DNA of 64,000 nt, taken from Neoarius graeffei (Eukaryota > Chordata > Actinopteri > Siluriformes > Ariidae). This document shows positions 1 through 10,209 of this stretch, piece by piece. Both the position numbers and the translations under genes were made by a program. Position 1 is the stretch's first letter. Each line of letters begins with the position of its first letter. Location of the stretch: NCBI RefSeq assembly GCF_027579695.1, contig NC_083592.1, positions 31,019,961-31,083,960 of the forward strand, in the 5' to 3' direction. The notes beneath the pieces are model-generated. The model was given only the letters and a program-made list of their open reading frames with translations. It did not search any database and was not told the DNA's origin.

Positions 1-363
1 AGCTATTAAACTTGAAAGTGTAAAATTTCCCGGCTGATGTAATGTCTGTATAACTTGGATAAATGATGTGACTCTTGAAATCTGCTTTTTGTCATTGGGA
101 GCAAGATTTAGAGTCTTTGCAGCATTAAAAAGCATGAAAAACTCCAGATGAGAAAACAGTGGACCCAACAAAAAGAAAGTTGGGAAAAGTGATATTTTTA
201 CATTCATGTGTCCGCTATGAAGCTTACAGGACAAAGAAAGACCCGTTGCAGACATGCATTAACATACGAGTGTGTTGGTTGTGCAGTGTGTGTCATTAAT
301 CTTCTGATAATGATACTTTTATTCTGGTCAGGGTCAATGCAGTTTAAATTATTAATATTTTCT

Positions 364-758
364 AGATCAAGAACCAGGGTGGCACGGTGGTGTAGTGATT
401 AGCACTGTGGCCTCACGGCAAGAAGGTCCGGGTCCGAGCGCCGTGGCCGGCGAGGGCCTTTCTGTGTGGAGTTTGCATGTTCTCCCCGTGTCCGTGTGGG
501 TTTCCTCTGGGTGCTCCGGTTTCCCCCACAGTCCAAAGACATGCAGGTTAGGTTAACTGGTGACTCTAAATTGACCGTAGGTGTGAATGTGAGTGTGAAT
601 GGTTGTCTGTGTCTGTGTCAGCCCTGTGATGACCTGGCGACTTGTCCAGGGTGTACCCCGCCTTTCGCCCGTAGTCAGCTGGGATAGGCTCCAGCTTGCC
701 TGCGACCCTGTAGAACAGGATAAAGCGGTTACAGATGATGAGATGAGATCAAGAACCA
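364..758 (+). mobile_element. SINE copy 1 (V-SINE/mermaid-like, tRNA-headed)
   Basis: A full-length SINE body at 377-745 lies between 13-bp direct repeats AGATCAAGAACCA (364-376 and 746-758), which are its target-site duplication. The head carries tRNA-type internal promoter boxes (box A near GTGGTGTAGTGATTAG; box B degenerate here), followed by a conserved central core and a tail ending in GATGAGATGAG. This is the commonest repeat in the window. The V-SINE/mermaid assignment is from memory of that core; the tRNA head, TSD and tail are seen directly. Confidence 0.93.
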
Positions 759-1034
759 ACTATGGTGCATTCATTAGAGAACATAAAGGGTGGGTGCAAT
801 CAAAAAGCAGGTCAGAATTCCTTTAGGAGCAGGTAGGAGTGAGATTTAAAAAAAAAATAGTCTCGTGCACACTGTTTGTGTGTTAGCAATTAGTTAGTGG
901 TATTTACACAACCAAGCCTGTATTTCATTACGTGCTTTTGTCAATAATCATACTAATGGTGCTTGTGAGTCAGATGCTGATTATACAATAAAATATGATT
1001 GTTCTTTGAGCCTCTCTTATCGTTTTGTTGACAG
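759..1034 (+). other. Intronic sequence before penultimate ptrh1 exon
   Basis: AT-rich DNA without a recognisable gene of its own. It ends in a polypyrimidine-type acceptor (TTTTGTTGACAG) immediately before the ptrh1 exon at 1035. I could not place earlier ptrh1 exons in 1-1034; they probably lie left of the window. Confidence 0.6.
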
Positions 1035-1080
1035 GGGTCACAATGGCGTCCGCTCCTGTATCGACTGCCTTCATACTGAT
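1035..1080 (+). CDS. ptrh1: ptrh1 penultimate exon
   Basis: This 46-base exon is flanked by AG and GTAAGT. It enters with two bases of a codon already supplied and ends on a codon boundary. It encodes the GHNG active-site segment. Confidence 0.9.
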
Positions 1081-1455
1081 GTAAGTCTCAGATTTATTTG
1101 ACAACCAATATTGGAAAAAAAAAAAATCCCTAAAGGTCACTCTGAAGTCTTCATGCCGTGTTCTAACTTGTGACAGGTAATGCCACGGCTACGAATCGGT
1201 ATCGGCCGACCCTCAGGAAACACGCCTGTGGACAAACATGTTTTGGGGCGGTTTTCTAAGGAAGAGCAGAACATTTTAAGCCCAGTAATAGACCAAAGTG
1301 TGGAAGTTTTATTGGCACAAATCACAGAGCAACAACTCCAACTAATACCAGCAGGGGGCAGGAGAGCAACACAGAAGAGGAAAGAGAGGCCCCCTTCTTC
1401 TGCAGTGCAGGAGCCTGAAGAAAAGCCACACAGGACTGACCTGAAATGCCAATAA
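1035..1455 (+). CDS. ptrh1: ptrh1, C-terminal two exons (partial gene)
   Basis: Peptidyl-tRNA hydrolase 1 homologue, which in the Pth family hydrolyses the ester between a stalled peptide and tRNA. Two coding exons are visible. Exon 1035-1080 begins after AG, completes a codon with its first base and reads GHNGVRSCIDCLHTD, then a GTAAGT donor. Exon 1177-1455 follows a TGACAG acceptor and reads VMPRLRIGIGRPSGN to a TAA at 1453-1455. The GHNG segment matches the conserved His-Asn region of Pth, and RIGIGRP matches the family's late core motif. After about residue 50 of the last exon the tail is basic and low-complexity, unlike bacterial Pth. The visible part is 107 residues; the N-terminal half is outside the window. 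Confidence in the family is high; the exact symbol rests also on synteny with tor2a and sh2d3c. Confidence 0.9.
1177..1455 (+). CDS. ptrh1: ptrh1 last coding exon
   Basis: The acceptor TGACAG precedes GTA ATG CCA; the in-frame ATG at 1180 is internal, not the start. The frame stays open to TAA at 1453. Confidence 0.9.
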   Translation, partial: VMPRLRIGIGRPSGNTPVDKHVLGRFSKEEQNILSPVIDQSVEVLLAQITEQQLQLIPAGGRRATQKRKERPPSSAVQEPEEKPHRTDLKCQ

Positions 1456-1512
1456 GCTAATGATTATAAACTCATGACTCTGCTGAATGTGCATGTTTGT
1501 GTGCGTAAATTG

Positions 1513-1518
1513 AATAAA
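1513..1518 (+). terminator. ptrh1: ptrh1 polyadenylation signal AATAAA
   Basis: A canonical AATAAA lies 57 bases after the ptrh1 stop codon, at a normal distance for a short 3' UTR. No other candidate is closer. Confidence 0.7.
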
Positions 1519-1733
1519 TGACAGTTCTGGTTTATGTGGATGTACAGCAGGGTGCGAAAGAAAAAAGTGTAAAGAACATATTTACAGATAAATTCCTCAT
1601 TCATGACAATATTAGGATATGATGATGCAGTTTTTAAAATGGATATAATAGGTTTTTTTTTTTTATGGTATTAGTTAAACCAGGAATGTCAAACTCATTT
1701 AAGGCAACAAAACACATTACATTCAGTACTCAA

Positions 1734-2293
1734 CCCATACGAAAAAGAACAGTAAAGAACTTATAAGAGTTTACCACTGTCTTAGTAGTAAATCCTTATA
1801 AATATAAGGATAAATCCTTATAAGGATTTATAAGTAAATATATATGCCATGTATGATTTACTCCTGAAAGTGGCCCATTTTGCATTTTCCTCATACAAAT
1901 TTTTTATGAAAATCTAGTATGTATGAAGTGAACATTGTGCATGGTTTTTACAGATAATGTGTATGATGAATTACACCGTCTTTGTATGCTTCATGTAATG
2001 TTTATAGTTTTAAATTATATTTTACAGTTTAAAATGTATATGCCTTTTATCTGTAAATCCACATATGTTTGTGTTGGATTTACATATAAAAGGCATATAC
2101 GTTTTAAACTGTAAAATTTCCCATAAATTTGTATGAGGAAAATGCAAAATGGGCCACTTTCAGGAGTAAATCATACATGGCATATATATTTACTTATAAA
2201 TCCTTATAAGGATTTATCCTTATATTTATAAGGATTTACTACTAAGACAGTGGTAAACTCTTATAAGTTCTTTACTGTTCTTTTTCGTATGGG
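1734..2293. mobile_element. Foldback / long-TIR MITE
   Basis: The arms are long inverted repeats: CCCATACGAAAAAGAACAG at 1734 is answered by its reverse complement ending at 2293, and pairing continues for roughly 175 bases per side (left to about 1910, right from about 2115). A second inverted pair (about 2020-2060 against 2065-2112, containing GTATATGCCTTTTAT) sits inside. There is no ORF. I did not find a convincing target-site duplication, so the class is open. Confidence 0.8.
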
Positions 2294-2357
2294 AAGTGTC
2301 AAGTGAGCTGTACCCAAAAAAAACCCAGCCATCACATCAACTCCTTTTAACTGTGTT

Positions 2358-2758
2358 AATTTATTGACTGGGCGGCACGGTGGTGTAGTGGTTAGCGCTG
2401 TCGCCTCACAGCAAGAAGGTCCTGGGTTCGAGCCCCGGGGCCGGCGAGGGCCTTTCTGTGTGGGGTTTGCATGTTCTCCCCGTGTCCGCGTGGGTTTCCT
2501 CCGGGTGCTCCGGTTTCCCCCACAGTCCAAAGACATGCAGGTTAGGTTAACTGGTGACTCTAAATTGACCGTAGGTGTGAATGTGAGTGTGGATGGTTGT
2601 CTGTGTCTATGTGTCAGCCCTGTGATGACCTGGCGACTTGTCCAGGGTGTACCCCGCCTTTCGCCCGTAGTCAGCTGGGATGGGCTCCAGCTTGCCTGCG
2701 ACCCTGTAGAAGGATAAAGCGGCTAGAGATAATGAGATGAGATGAGAATTTATTGACT
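2358..2758 (+). mobile_element. SINE copy 2
   Basis: Full-length SINE (2370-2746) with 12-bp target duplications AATTTATTGACT at 2358-2369 and 2747-2758. The head has a good box A and box B (GGTTCGAGCCCC), and the tail is GATGAGATGAG. Confidence 0.95.
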
Positions 2759-2922
2759 TTTAACCCCTGAATTAGACATGATTACAGCATGGTTTAACTT
2801 CCTAATCAAGAATTAGATATCATTAGCACATGTTATCTGTAGCCAAGTTTATGACCCTGATTTTATTTGTCTATAATATAGATTAAATATTAAATATTAT
2901 TTACCCCAAGTGAAATAACACC

Positions 2923-3189
2923 GATTATATCCCTCATCAAAAAACTCCCATACAGGGATTGGCCAAGGATGGCTCACGTAAAGAAAGTTAGTTCCACCAT
3001 TGATTAAGCAATGTATCACATGACGTCAAAAAAAAAAGGATATGGTGAGAGTCAGTCATGGTGTATCCTGGATATCCCATGAACTGACGTCACAATTTCA
3101 AGCTGTACGGCTGACTGGAGTCACAGCTGTGGCTCTGTGTGTATAGATTAACACTTAGTTTGGAATTTTTCTTATGAGGGATATAAATC
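2923..3189. mobile_element. Small inverted-repeat element (MITE-like)
   Basis: GATTATATCCCTCAT at 2923 is matched in inverse by ATGAGGGATATAAATC ending at 3189. The interior is non-coding. The class is not assigned. Confidence 0.5.
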
Positions 3190-3198
3190 AAATATCTC

Positions 3199-3342
3199 AT
3201 GCACTGAGAGACACCAGGAATTATAGATTCTCTTCAGTGACTGGCATAGTACTATTTCCTTCGGGGCTGCGTTCTTCAGAAAATAATACTATGCCAGTCA
3301 TCTCAGAGAATCCATGATTTGACCCGGGGCCTCTCCGTGCAT
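3199..3342. repeat. Imperfect palindrome/hairpin
   Basis: CATGCACTGAGAG at the left is mirrored by CTCTCCGTGCATG at the right. An inner stem pairs GACTGGCATAGTA with TACTATGCCAGTC. It adjoins the MITE-like element at 2923-3189 and may be part of the same insertion. Confidence 0.55.
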
Positions 3343-4003
3343 GGTATATTTAATTACCAGCCCATCTTTTCAAATCTTTCAGCTCAGTTACTGTGATTTT
3401 TATTGTAATGCCAAATTTTTATTTACAACACAGATTCTTAATGTGTTTTTTTTTATCCGACCAGATTGGACTCTTTATCGGATTGGTTTCAGTACGTATG
3501 TTTGACCTCCCTGTGTTAGACTGTACTCTCTGCAGTATTTTAAGGTTTGGCTGTCGTGGTGTATTTTACGATGGCATTAATTATATGGCAAGTCACTTTA
3601 TCCAAAGTGAATAACTAAATGAGGCTAAACACAATTGATAAAGGGAAAACCTTTTAAGGAACCAACAGTGACAAGTGCTGCAAGATACCATTTCTGCCAT
3701 CTGAAATAAATGAGAGATAGCTGTAAAAAGAAAAACATTATAAATATGAGGATTAGAGTAAGTATTAGTAGTCAGATTCGATGCACTTACTCCCAAAGCA
3801 GTCAGGCAAATAAAGAACGATACACTGTTTTAAGAAAGTTCATTTGCATCAGTAATATAGTAATATAATTATTCCATGGATTCTCTATCATAGAACCCTT
3901 AATGGTTTCCCCAAAGGGGCAAACAAAGAGTGTGCCGTGAGGTAGATAGGTCACTGATAGAGTTAACAGTTAGTGGCAGAAGAGTACACACATACTAGTG
4001 CAT
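3343..4003. other. No recognised feature
   Basis: AT-rich sequence with only short open frames and no protein similarity that I recognise. Confidence 0.5.
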
Positions 4004-4136
4004 CTCAAACAATTAGAATATTGTGAAAATGTTCAACATTTCCCATCACTTATTCAAGCAAATGGAAATTTAATCTATTCTACTCATTACACTTAAAATA
4101 TTTCAAGCATTTTTCTATTTTAATTTTGATAATTAC
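4004..4136. mobile_element. Terminal fragment of a Tc1/mariner-type element
   Basis: The stretch starting GTGCATCTCAAACAATTAG resembles the terminal repeat of a widespread Tc1/mariner family in fish. No transposase is attached. The family assignment is from memory. Confidence 0.4.
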
Positions 4137-4140
4137 GTCC

Positions 4141-5010
4141 TACAGGAGACATGGTGGTGGAACAAAAAAGTGCAGGAAATTATAAAAGAGAAGAGGCTAG
4201 CAAAGAAGAATTAGGACAATCAAAGAGGCGAGGAAAGCAGGCGGTTATACAGAGAGACGAGACAGAAGGCAAAAAGAGCGGTAGCGAAGGCAAAAGCAGA
4301 TGCATACCAGGAGTTGTATGAAAGACTGGAGACCAAAGAAGGAGAGAAAGACTAGCTAGGCAGGGAAGCGAGGGATGTACAGCACGTAAGAGTGATGAAA
4401 GATGTAAATGGAAATGTGCTGACAAACAAAGAGAGTGTATTAAGATGGAAAGGCTTTGAGGATTTATTAAATGAGGAGAATCCAAGAGAGAAAAGGTCAG
4501 ATTCGTTGGAGACAGCAAAGCAAAGCAGAGTTGGTTAGTAAGGATGAGGTGAGGGCAGCCATGAAAAGAATGAAGACTGGGAAAGCAGTCGGACCAGATG
4601 GTATCCCGATTGAGGCTTGGAGGTGTTTGGGTGAGACGGCTGTGGAGTTCCTAACGAGATTGTTTAATAAGATCCTAGAGAATGAGAAAATGCTAAATGA
4701 ATGGAGAAAGTGTGCGCTAGTCCCAATATACAAGAATAAGGGAGATGTACAGAGCTGCAGTAATTACAGAGGAATAAAATTGATGAGCCACACCATGAAG
4801 CTATGGGAAAGGGTATTGGAGGCGAGGTTGAGAAGAGAGGTAGCAATCTGTGAACAGCAGTACGGGTTTATGCCAAGGAAGAGCACGTCGGATGCAATTT
4901 TTGCTTTAAGAATGTTAATGGAGAAGTACAGAGAAGGCCAGAGAAAGCTACATTGTGTGTTTGTAGACCTGGAGAAGGCATATGATAGAGTGCCGAGAGA
5001 TGAGTTATGG
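4141..5010 (+). pseudogene. LINE reverse transcriptase fragment (non-LTR retrotransposon)
   Basis: The translation contains reverse transcriptase hallmarks in order: GKAVGPDGIPIEAW, LVPIYKNKGDVQSCSNYRGI, then QYGFMPRKSTSDAIF and VFVDLEKAYDRVP, which is the first catalytic-aspartate block. The catalytic YxDD block and everything after is missing, because the frame stops dead at ...DELW at 5010, where a hAT-like end begins. The upstream part (4141-4470) has in-frame stops and a frameshift but still reads as endonuclease-RT linker. It is dead DNA. The LINE clade is not assigned. Confidence 0.88.
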
Positions 5011-5167
5011 CAGGGTTTCTCAAACTTCTTTGCTCTGGGGCCCAGTAATGTTAGGCCTTGGTGTTGCAAGGCCCTGCATAGGCCTACGCCTCTGTGCGCC
5101 CCCCTGAACACCCACACACACACACACACATTGTGTGCACCTCCATAGATAGATACATACATACATA

Positions 5168-5199
<32 letters not shown>

Positions 5200-5334
5200 T
5201 GTTAGTAGTACTTGTTACAAGTAGCAGGCTTATACCAGCATAACAATCTCATGTCATCTCATTATCTTTTGGCTAAATAAGACCTAACAGGAGTGCATTG
5301 GCAGAATTGTAGAAAATTGCCAAATGACCAGTAA

Positions 5335-5718
5335 CTGTCCAAAGATCTCATCTCATTATCTCTAGCCGCTTTATCCTGTTCTACAGGGTCGCAGGCAAGC
5401 TGGAGCCTATCCCAGCTGACTACGGGTGAAAGGTGGGGTACACCCTGGACAAGTCGCCAGGTCATCACAGGGCTGACACATAGACACAGATAACCATTCA
5501 CACTCACACCTACGGTCAATTTAGAGTCACCAGTTAACTTAACCTGCATGTCTTTGGACTGTGGGGGAAACTGGAGCACCCGGAGGAAACCCAAGCGGAC
5601 AACATGCAAACTCCACACAGAAAGGCCCTCGCCGGCCCCGGGGCTCGAACCCAGGACCTTCTTGCTGTGAGGCAACAGTGCTAACCACTACACCACCGTG
5701 CCACCCCTGTCCAAAGAT
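5335..5718 (-). mobile_element. SINE copy 3
   Basis: Minus-strand full-length SINE (5347-5706) with duplications CTGTCCAAAGAT at 5335-5346 and 5707-5718. Part of the central core is deleted relative to other copies (the CCCCGTGTCC segment is missing). Confidence 0.93.
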
Positions 5719-5728
5719 ATGCCATTAT

Positions 5729-6134
5729 AATTATAATTATGTGGGCGGCACGGTGGTGTAGTGGTTAGCGCTGTCGCCTCACAGCAAGAAGGTCCTGGGT
5801 TCGAGCCCCGGGGCCGGCGAGGGCCTTTCTGTGTGGAGTTTGCATGTTCTCCCCGTGTCCGCGTGGGTTTCCTCCGGGTGCTCCGGTTTCCCCCACAGTC
5901 CAAAGACATGCAGGTTAGGTTAACTGGTGACTCTAAAATTGACCGTAGGTGTGAATGTGCGTGTGAATGGTTGTCTGTGTCTATGTGTCAGCCCTGTGAT
6001 GACCTGGCGACTTGTCCAGGGTGTACCCCGCCTTTCGCCCGTAGTCAGCTGGGATAGGCTCCAGCTTGCCTGCGACCCTGTAGAACAGGATAAAGCGGCT
6101 AGAGATAATGAGATGAGATGAGAATTATAATTAT
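5729..6134 (+). mobile_element. SINE copy 4
   Basis: Plus-strand full-length SINE (5741-6122) flanked by AATTATAATTAT at 5729-5740 and 6123-6134. It sits only 22 bases from copy 3 in the opposite orientation, making a large inverted pair. Confidence 0.92.
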
Positions 6135-6633
6135 TATTATTAGTAGTAGTAGTCCTATTATTATTATTATTATTATTATTATTGCTTAGGCCTAAACTAT
6201 TATTAAACAAGGGAAACTAACAGAAGTGCTTTGGCTTTGAGATTATTGCCAAATTACATAAATATACTGATATGTAGGCCCAATAATTTATTATTATTAT
6301 TAATAACCTATTATTACCATTTGCGTAAGAACCATTAAACCAAGATTTTTTTTTTACTTTTGTGTTTTAGAATTTTTTCTTTTTAAACTACACCTTTGAA
6401 CTTGAAGTACTGTCAAACAGTGCCTCAATAACCTACACACACATAAAAAGGTCTACCAGAAACATGGGACCTCAAACCGAGAAACCTAAAGACCCACTGT
6501 AGCCCTAATACTGACTGACTACACAGTCCCAGTATGAAGAAGGGAGAACTGAATGTAGGCTACATGCTAACTTTTAACCTCAAATGACAGGCCCAGTCAC
6601 CCACAGAGATTTGGTAAAACAAAAGTCAGGATT
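6135..6633. other. AT-rich flank of hAT transposase
   Basis: TTA trinucleotide runs at 6130-6183, then AT-rich DNA with no ORF. It is probably the 3' non-coding part of the hAT element, by position only. Confidence 0.4.
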
Positions 6634-7914
6634 CTAATGCGAAGGATGTGCCTGCTTTCTCGCCACTAACAGGTCGAAACGAGGAAGACAGGGTGACAAG
6701 GCCACTCGGAGCGTGTTTTCTGAGTTGAGCCTGTTTCGGTATTTTGTCTTTGTGGCTGTCAAATGTGAAAATGCGGTCTCGCAGAGGTATGTTGAATGGA
6801 AAGGCATCAGTGTTTTCACTACCATCTCACTCAGCTGGGGATATTCATCGCAGCATGACAGCCAGAATTCAGACAGAGAAAGTCGACCAAATCTCGACTG
6901 CAGACCAGCATCGCACGAAAGCTCCAGAAGTTTATCCTGCACCACAGGTGGCAGAGCTCTCGTTTCTGGGTTGGTGAACGGATCTCTTACCCATTGCTTT
7001 TCCGTGAGATGGGATTTTGAGGGGAAGTATGAATCAAAATGACGCAGTGTTTCGGTAAGGTGTTGCGCGATCACTGGCGGCACCTGCCCCAAATCCACAC
7101 CTTCATCAGCCAGAGACGACAGACAGCAGAACATGTCAAACACACCTCTATTAACTCTGTTGGTCCAGACTGAGAGCTTCTTTTTGAAAGCCATGATTTT
7201 ATCATTGGCTTGAAAAATGTCACATGCTTGGCCTTGGATCGACAGGTTTAGCATATTGAAATGGTCCAGGATGTCAGAAAGATAAGCTACCTTTATAAGC
7301 CAAGACTGATCTCGCAGGTGATCGGCAAGATTGGACTGTTTATTTGTCAAGAATGCCTCAACCTTATGCCTCAACTCGTACACTCTGTTCACCACTTTAC
7401 CCCCCGACAGCCAACGAACCTCAGAGTGCAAGAGCAGATGAACATGATCTGCACCCATCTCATCACACAGAGCTGTAAATAGACGGGAATTTGTCGGATT
7501 GGCCTTAATGAAGTTCGCTATTTTGACCACTTGATTTAAAACTTCATGAAGCTCTGTGGACAGGCGTTTAGAGGCAAGTACCTCTCGATGAATAACACAG
7601 TGCGTTGCCTGCACTGATGGTGAAACGGCTTTTACCTGAGCAACAACTCCGTTGTGCCTGCCGGTCATACAGTAGCCGCTGCCCCATCTGTGCAGACACC
7701 GACGCAACGCCCCCATATCAACCCATGCCCAGAGATGTACCCATCAAGCATACGTAATATTTCTCCAGCGGTTGTGGTCCCTGGAAGCACCTTACAAAAC
7801 AAAAAAATCCTCATGAAACCAGCCCTCATGAGCATATCTGATGTAGACCAGAAGCATAGCCAAGTTAGAGAGAACCGTGGTCTCATCCAATTGAATGGCA
7901 AACCAGTCAGATGA
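6634..7914 (-). pseudogene. hAT-family transposase, C-terminal two thirds (ZBED5-like)
   Basis: A long minus-strand frame (7716 to 6634, 360 codons) reads like hAT transposases related to domesticated ZBED5-type proteins. Recognisable blocks are TGRHNGVVAQVKAVSPSV, CVIHREVLASKRL, LLLHSEVRWLSGGKVVNRVY and, at the end, the hAT dimerisation region with MPFHSTYLCETAFSHLTATK. Upstream, 7914-7665 continues the protein in another frame (FAIQLDETTVLSNLAMLL, then CVGVCTDGAAA), so there is a frameshift near 7670 and a stop before it. The ORF is too long to be chance, but the gene is broken and its N-terminus is inverted next door. It is likely a dead transposon, not a host gene. Confidence 0.85.
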
Positions 7915-8033
7915 CTTCGCCCTTTCTAAAATTTGCAAAAAAAAAAAAGCGCGAGGTTGCACACTTGCACTTATTCATTCATTCTGTCCCAAGTCCAGTC
8001 ATTCACGCACACATGCTTTATGAGAGCAATATC

Positions 8034-8262
8034 ATGGCATGTTCAAAGCAAGCTACTCTTGACTCTTTCTTTGGAAAGCCCCCATCTGACAGTGCAGATA
8101 CACAACATGAGCCAGAGGCAAAAAAATATCGCCCATTCACTCACAATTATGACTCTTCATACATACAATTTAGCTTTATTTCAAGTGATAGTTGTCCCCC
8201 GAAACCAATCTGTGTTATCTGCCAAACCATGCTAAGCAACGAAGCTATGAGGCCATCCAAAT
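8034..8262 (+). pseudogene. hAT transposase N-terminal fragment in opposite orientation
   Basis: ATG at 8034 opens MACSKQATLDSFFGK, then a BED-like zinc-binding segment with CVICQTMLSNEAMRPSK. This is the start of the same kind of transposase whose C-terminal part lies on the other strand at 6634-7914. The frame is cut at about 8262, where a SINE tail fragment is joined. Confidence 0.7.
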
Positions 8263-8264
8263 TC

Positions 8265-8313
8265 ATCTCATCTCATCTCATTATCTCTAGCCGCTTTATC
8301 CTGTTCTACAGGG
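8265..8313 (-). mobile_element. SINE 3'-end fragment
   Basis: Only the last 50 bases or so of the SINE are present on the minus strand (CTCATCTCATTATCTCTAGC to CTACAGGGT). Confidence 0.8.
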
Positions 8314-8759
8314 TTTTGGGATCTTCCCCAAACTGTTGCCACAAAGTTGGAACCATGCAATTGTCTAGAATGTTCTGTAGGTTGTAGCATTACAGTTTCC
8401 CATCACTGAAACTAAGAGGCCCAAACATGTTCCTGAATGACATTGTTCCTGTGCACAAAGTGAGGTCCATGAAGATAAGGTTGGAGTGGAAGAACTCGAG
8501 CGTCCTGCACAGATCCCTGACCTCAACCCCACTGAACACTGACTGCACCCCAGGCCTCTTCATCCAACATTGGTGTCTGACCTCACTAATGCTCTTGTGG
8601 CTGAATGATCACAAATCCCCACAGCCGCACTCTAAAATATAACAGAAAACCTTTAAAGAAGAGCAGAGGTCTTCACAACCAAGGAGCCTAAATCAGGAAT
8701 GAGATGTTCAACAAGCACACATGGGTGTATTGGTCAGGTGTCTACAAACTTTTGATCAT
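8314..8759 (+). pseudogene. Tc1-like transposase C-terminal remnant
   Basis: Degenerate similarity to the terminal part of a Tc1-family transposase: GCACAAAGTGAGGTCCATGA, a diverged remnant of the CCTGACCTCAACCCCA (PDLNP) block, and the downstream CTGACCTCACTAATGCTC. Several frameshifts are present. SINE copy 6 is inserted near its end. Confidence 0.55.
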
Positions 8760-9151
8760 CTCATCTCATCTCATTATCTCTAGCCGCTTTATCCTGTTCT
8801 ACAGGGTCGCAGGCAAGCTGGAGCCTATCCCAGCTGACTACGGGTGAAAGGTGGGGTACACCCTGGACAAGTCGCCAGGTCATCACAGGGCTGACACATA
8901 GACACAGACAACCATTCACACTCACATTCACACCTACGGTCAATTTAGAGTCACCAGTTAACCTAACCTGCATGTCTTTGGACTGTGGGGGAAACCGGAG
9001 CACCCGGAGGAAACCCACGCGGACACGGGGAGAACATGCAAACTCCGCACAGAAAGGCCCTCGCCGGCCATGGGGCTCGAACCAAGGACCTTCTTGCTGT
9101 GAGGTGACAGTGCTAACCACTACACCACCGTGCTGCCCTACTTTTGATCAT
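8748..9151 (-). mobile_element. SINE copy 6
   Basis: Minus-strand full-length copy (8760-9139) flanked by ACTTTTGATCAT at 8748-8759 and 9140-9151. Confidence 0.94.
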
Positions 9152-9524
9152 ATTATTTAAATCATTTGTATGCCCACCCTTTGCCTTTATAACTGCATCC
9201 AGCCCTTTTGTATCTTCCACTTCCTCAACTACTCAATGAGATGAGAAGAAGAGATCGTTCATAATCTATTCACATGGTTACACAAGGTGACAACTTTGCG
9301 ACTGGGACTGGTAAATAAATATACAGAAGAATTCTTTACTAGTTCCAAAGTACATAAACCGCTCTCCTGGTCCAGAATATAAGGAAGAAGAACTTTGACT
9401 TGACTGATTGTTTGCTGGAAAAACAAAACAAAACTATTTTTCTGTTGATTTTGACTTGATTTAGATTGCTGTCTTGTTTACACATGAAAATTTCATTATA
9501 AATTTCCTAATTTTTATTTATAAA
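9152..9524. other. No recognised feature
   Basis: AT-rich DNA without ORF or clear repeat structure; the first 80 bases may continue the Tc1 remnant. Confidence 0.4.
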
Positions 9525-10209
9525 TCTATATAATAAGTGACAAAGTGGGCGGCACGGTGGTGTAGTGGTTAGCGCTGTCGCCTCACAGCAAGAAGGTCCT
9601 GGGTTCGAGCCCCGGGGCCGGCGAGGGGCTTTCTGTGTGGAGTTTGCATGTTCTCCCCGTGTCCGCGTGGGTTTCCTCCGGGTGCTCCGGTTTCCCCCAC
9701 AGTCCAAAGACATGCAGGTTAGGTTAACTGGTGACTCTAAATTGACCGTAGGTGTGAATGTGAGTGTGAATGGTTGTCTGTGTCTATGTGTCAGCCCTGT
9801 GATGACCTGGCGACTTGTCCAGGGTGTACCCCGCCTTTCGCCCGTAGTCAGCTGGGATAGGCTCCAGCTTGCCTGCAACCCTGTAGAAGGATAAAGCGGC
9901 TAGAGATAATGAGATGAGATGAGAAGTGACAAAGTTTGTTTGTTTGTTTGTCTTGAGCTAATGTCTCCATTTCTCGGCGGATTTTCACCAAATTTGGCAA
10001 GTACATCTGGGGATGACCCGGAATTTTGCAGATATAAACAAAATTCATGTAAGGGGCCCTGGTGGGCCCCTGGGTGGTGAATGTTTGGATTTTTGCTTGT
10101 CTTGAGTTAACATCACCATTTCTTGACGGATCTTCACCAAATTTGACATGGAAGTCTGGGGGCAACCCAGAATTTTGCAAAACCCAGGCAACACCGGGTA
10201 ACCTGCTAG
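9525..10209 (+). mobile_element. Non-autonomous Helitron with SINE insertion
   Basis: The left end begins TCTATATAATAA after an A/T-rich flank and the right end finishes ACCTGCTAG before T, matching Helitron rules (5' TC, 3' CTRR, no target duplication). A short hairpin (ACCCAGG...CCGGGT, 10183-10200) lies just before the 3' end, as expected. The interior repeats a motif with TTTTCACCAAATTTGGCAAG twice. There is no helicase gene. SINE copy 7 interrupts it. Confidence 0.75.
9535..9934 (+). mobile_element. SINE copy 7, inside the Helitron
   Basis: Full-length SINE (9546-9923) with AAGTGACAAAG duplicated at 9535-9545 and 9924-9934. It therefore inserted after the Helitron. Confidence 0.95.

Larger units (their letters stand above)
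5011..8262. mobile_element. Rearranged hAT (ZBED-like) element carrying two SINEs
   Basis: A hAT-type end, CAGGGTTTCTCAAAC, abuts the broken LINE at 5011, and a degenerate hAT transposase follows on the minus strand (6634-7914). The N-terminal half of the same transposase lies at about 7960-8262 on the opposite strand, so the element was internally inverted. SINE copies 3 and 4 lie inside. The right end with a matching 8-bp duplication of AGTTATGG was not found, so the outer boundary is uncertain. Confidence 0.55.

Noticed and set aside
2370-2440. SINE heads as tRNA genes
   Set aside because: Boxes A and B are present but the cloverleaf is not intact and the sequence runs straight into the SINE core.
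4471-5148. A 225-codon plus-strand gene
   Set aside because: It is a LINE RT fragment whose last 45 residues are translated hAT end and CA repeats.
6634-7716. A domesticated ZBED-like host gene
   Set aside because: The frame is long, but it lacks its N-terminus, has a frameshift upstream and an inverted partner piece, so a dead transposon is likelier.
9565-9894. Recurring ORFs such as MEFACSPRVRVGFLRVLRFP in many places
   Set aside because: They are all translations of the same SINE core in sense or antisense. The SINE is non-coding; similarity between ORFs only reflects repeat copies.
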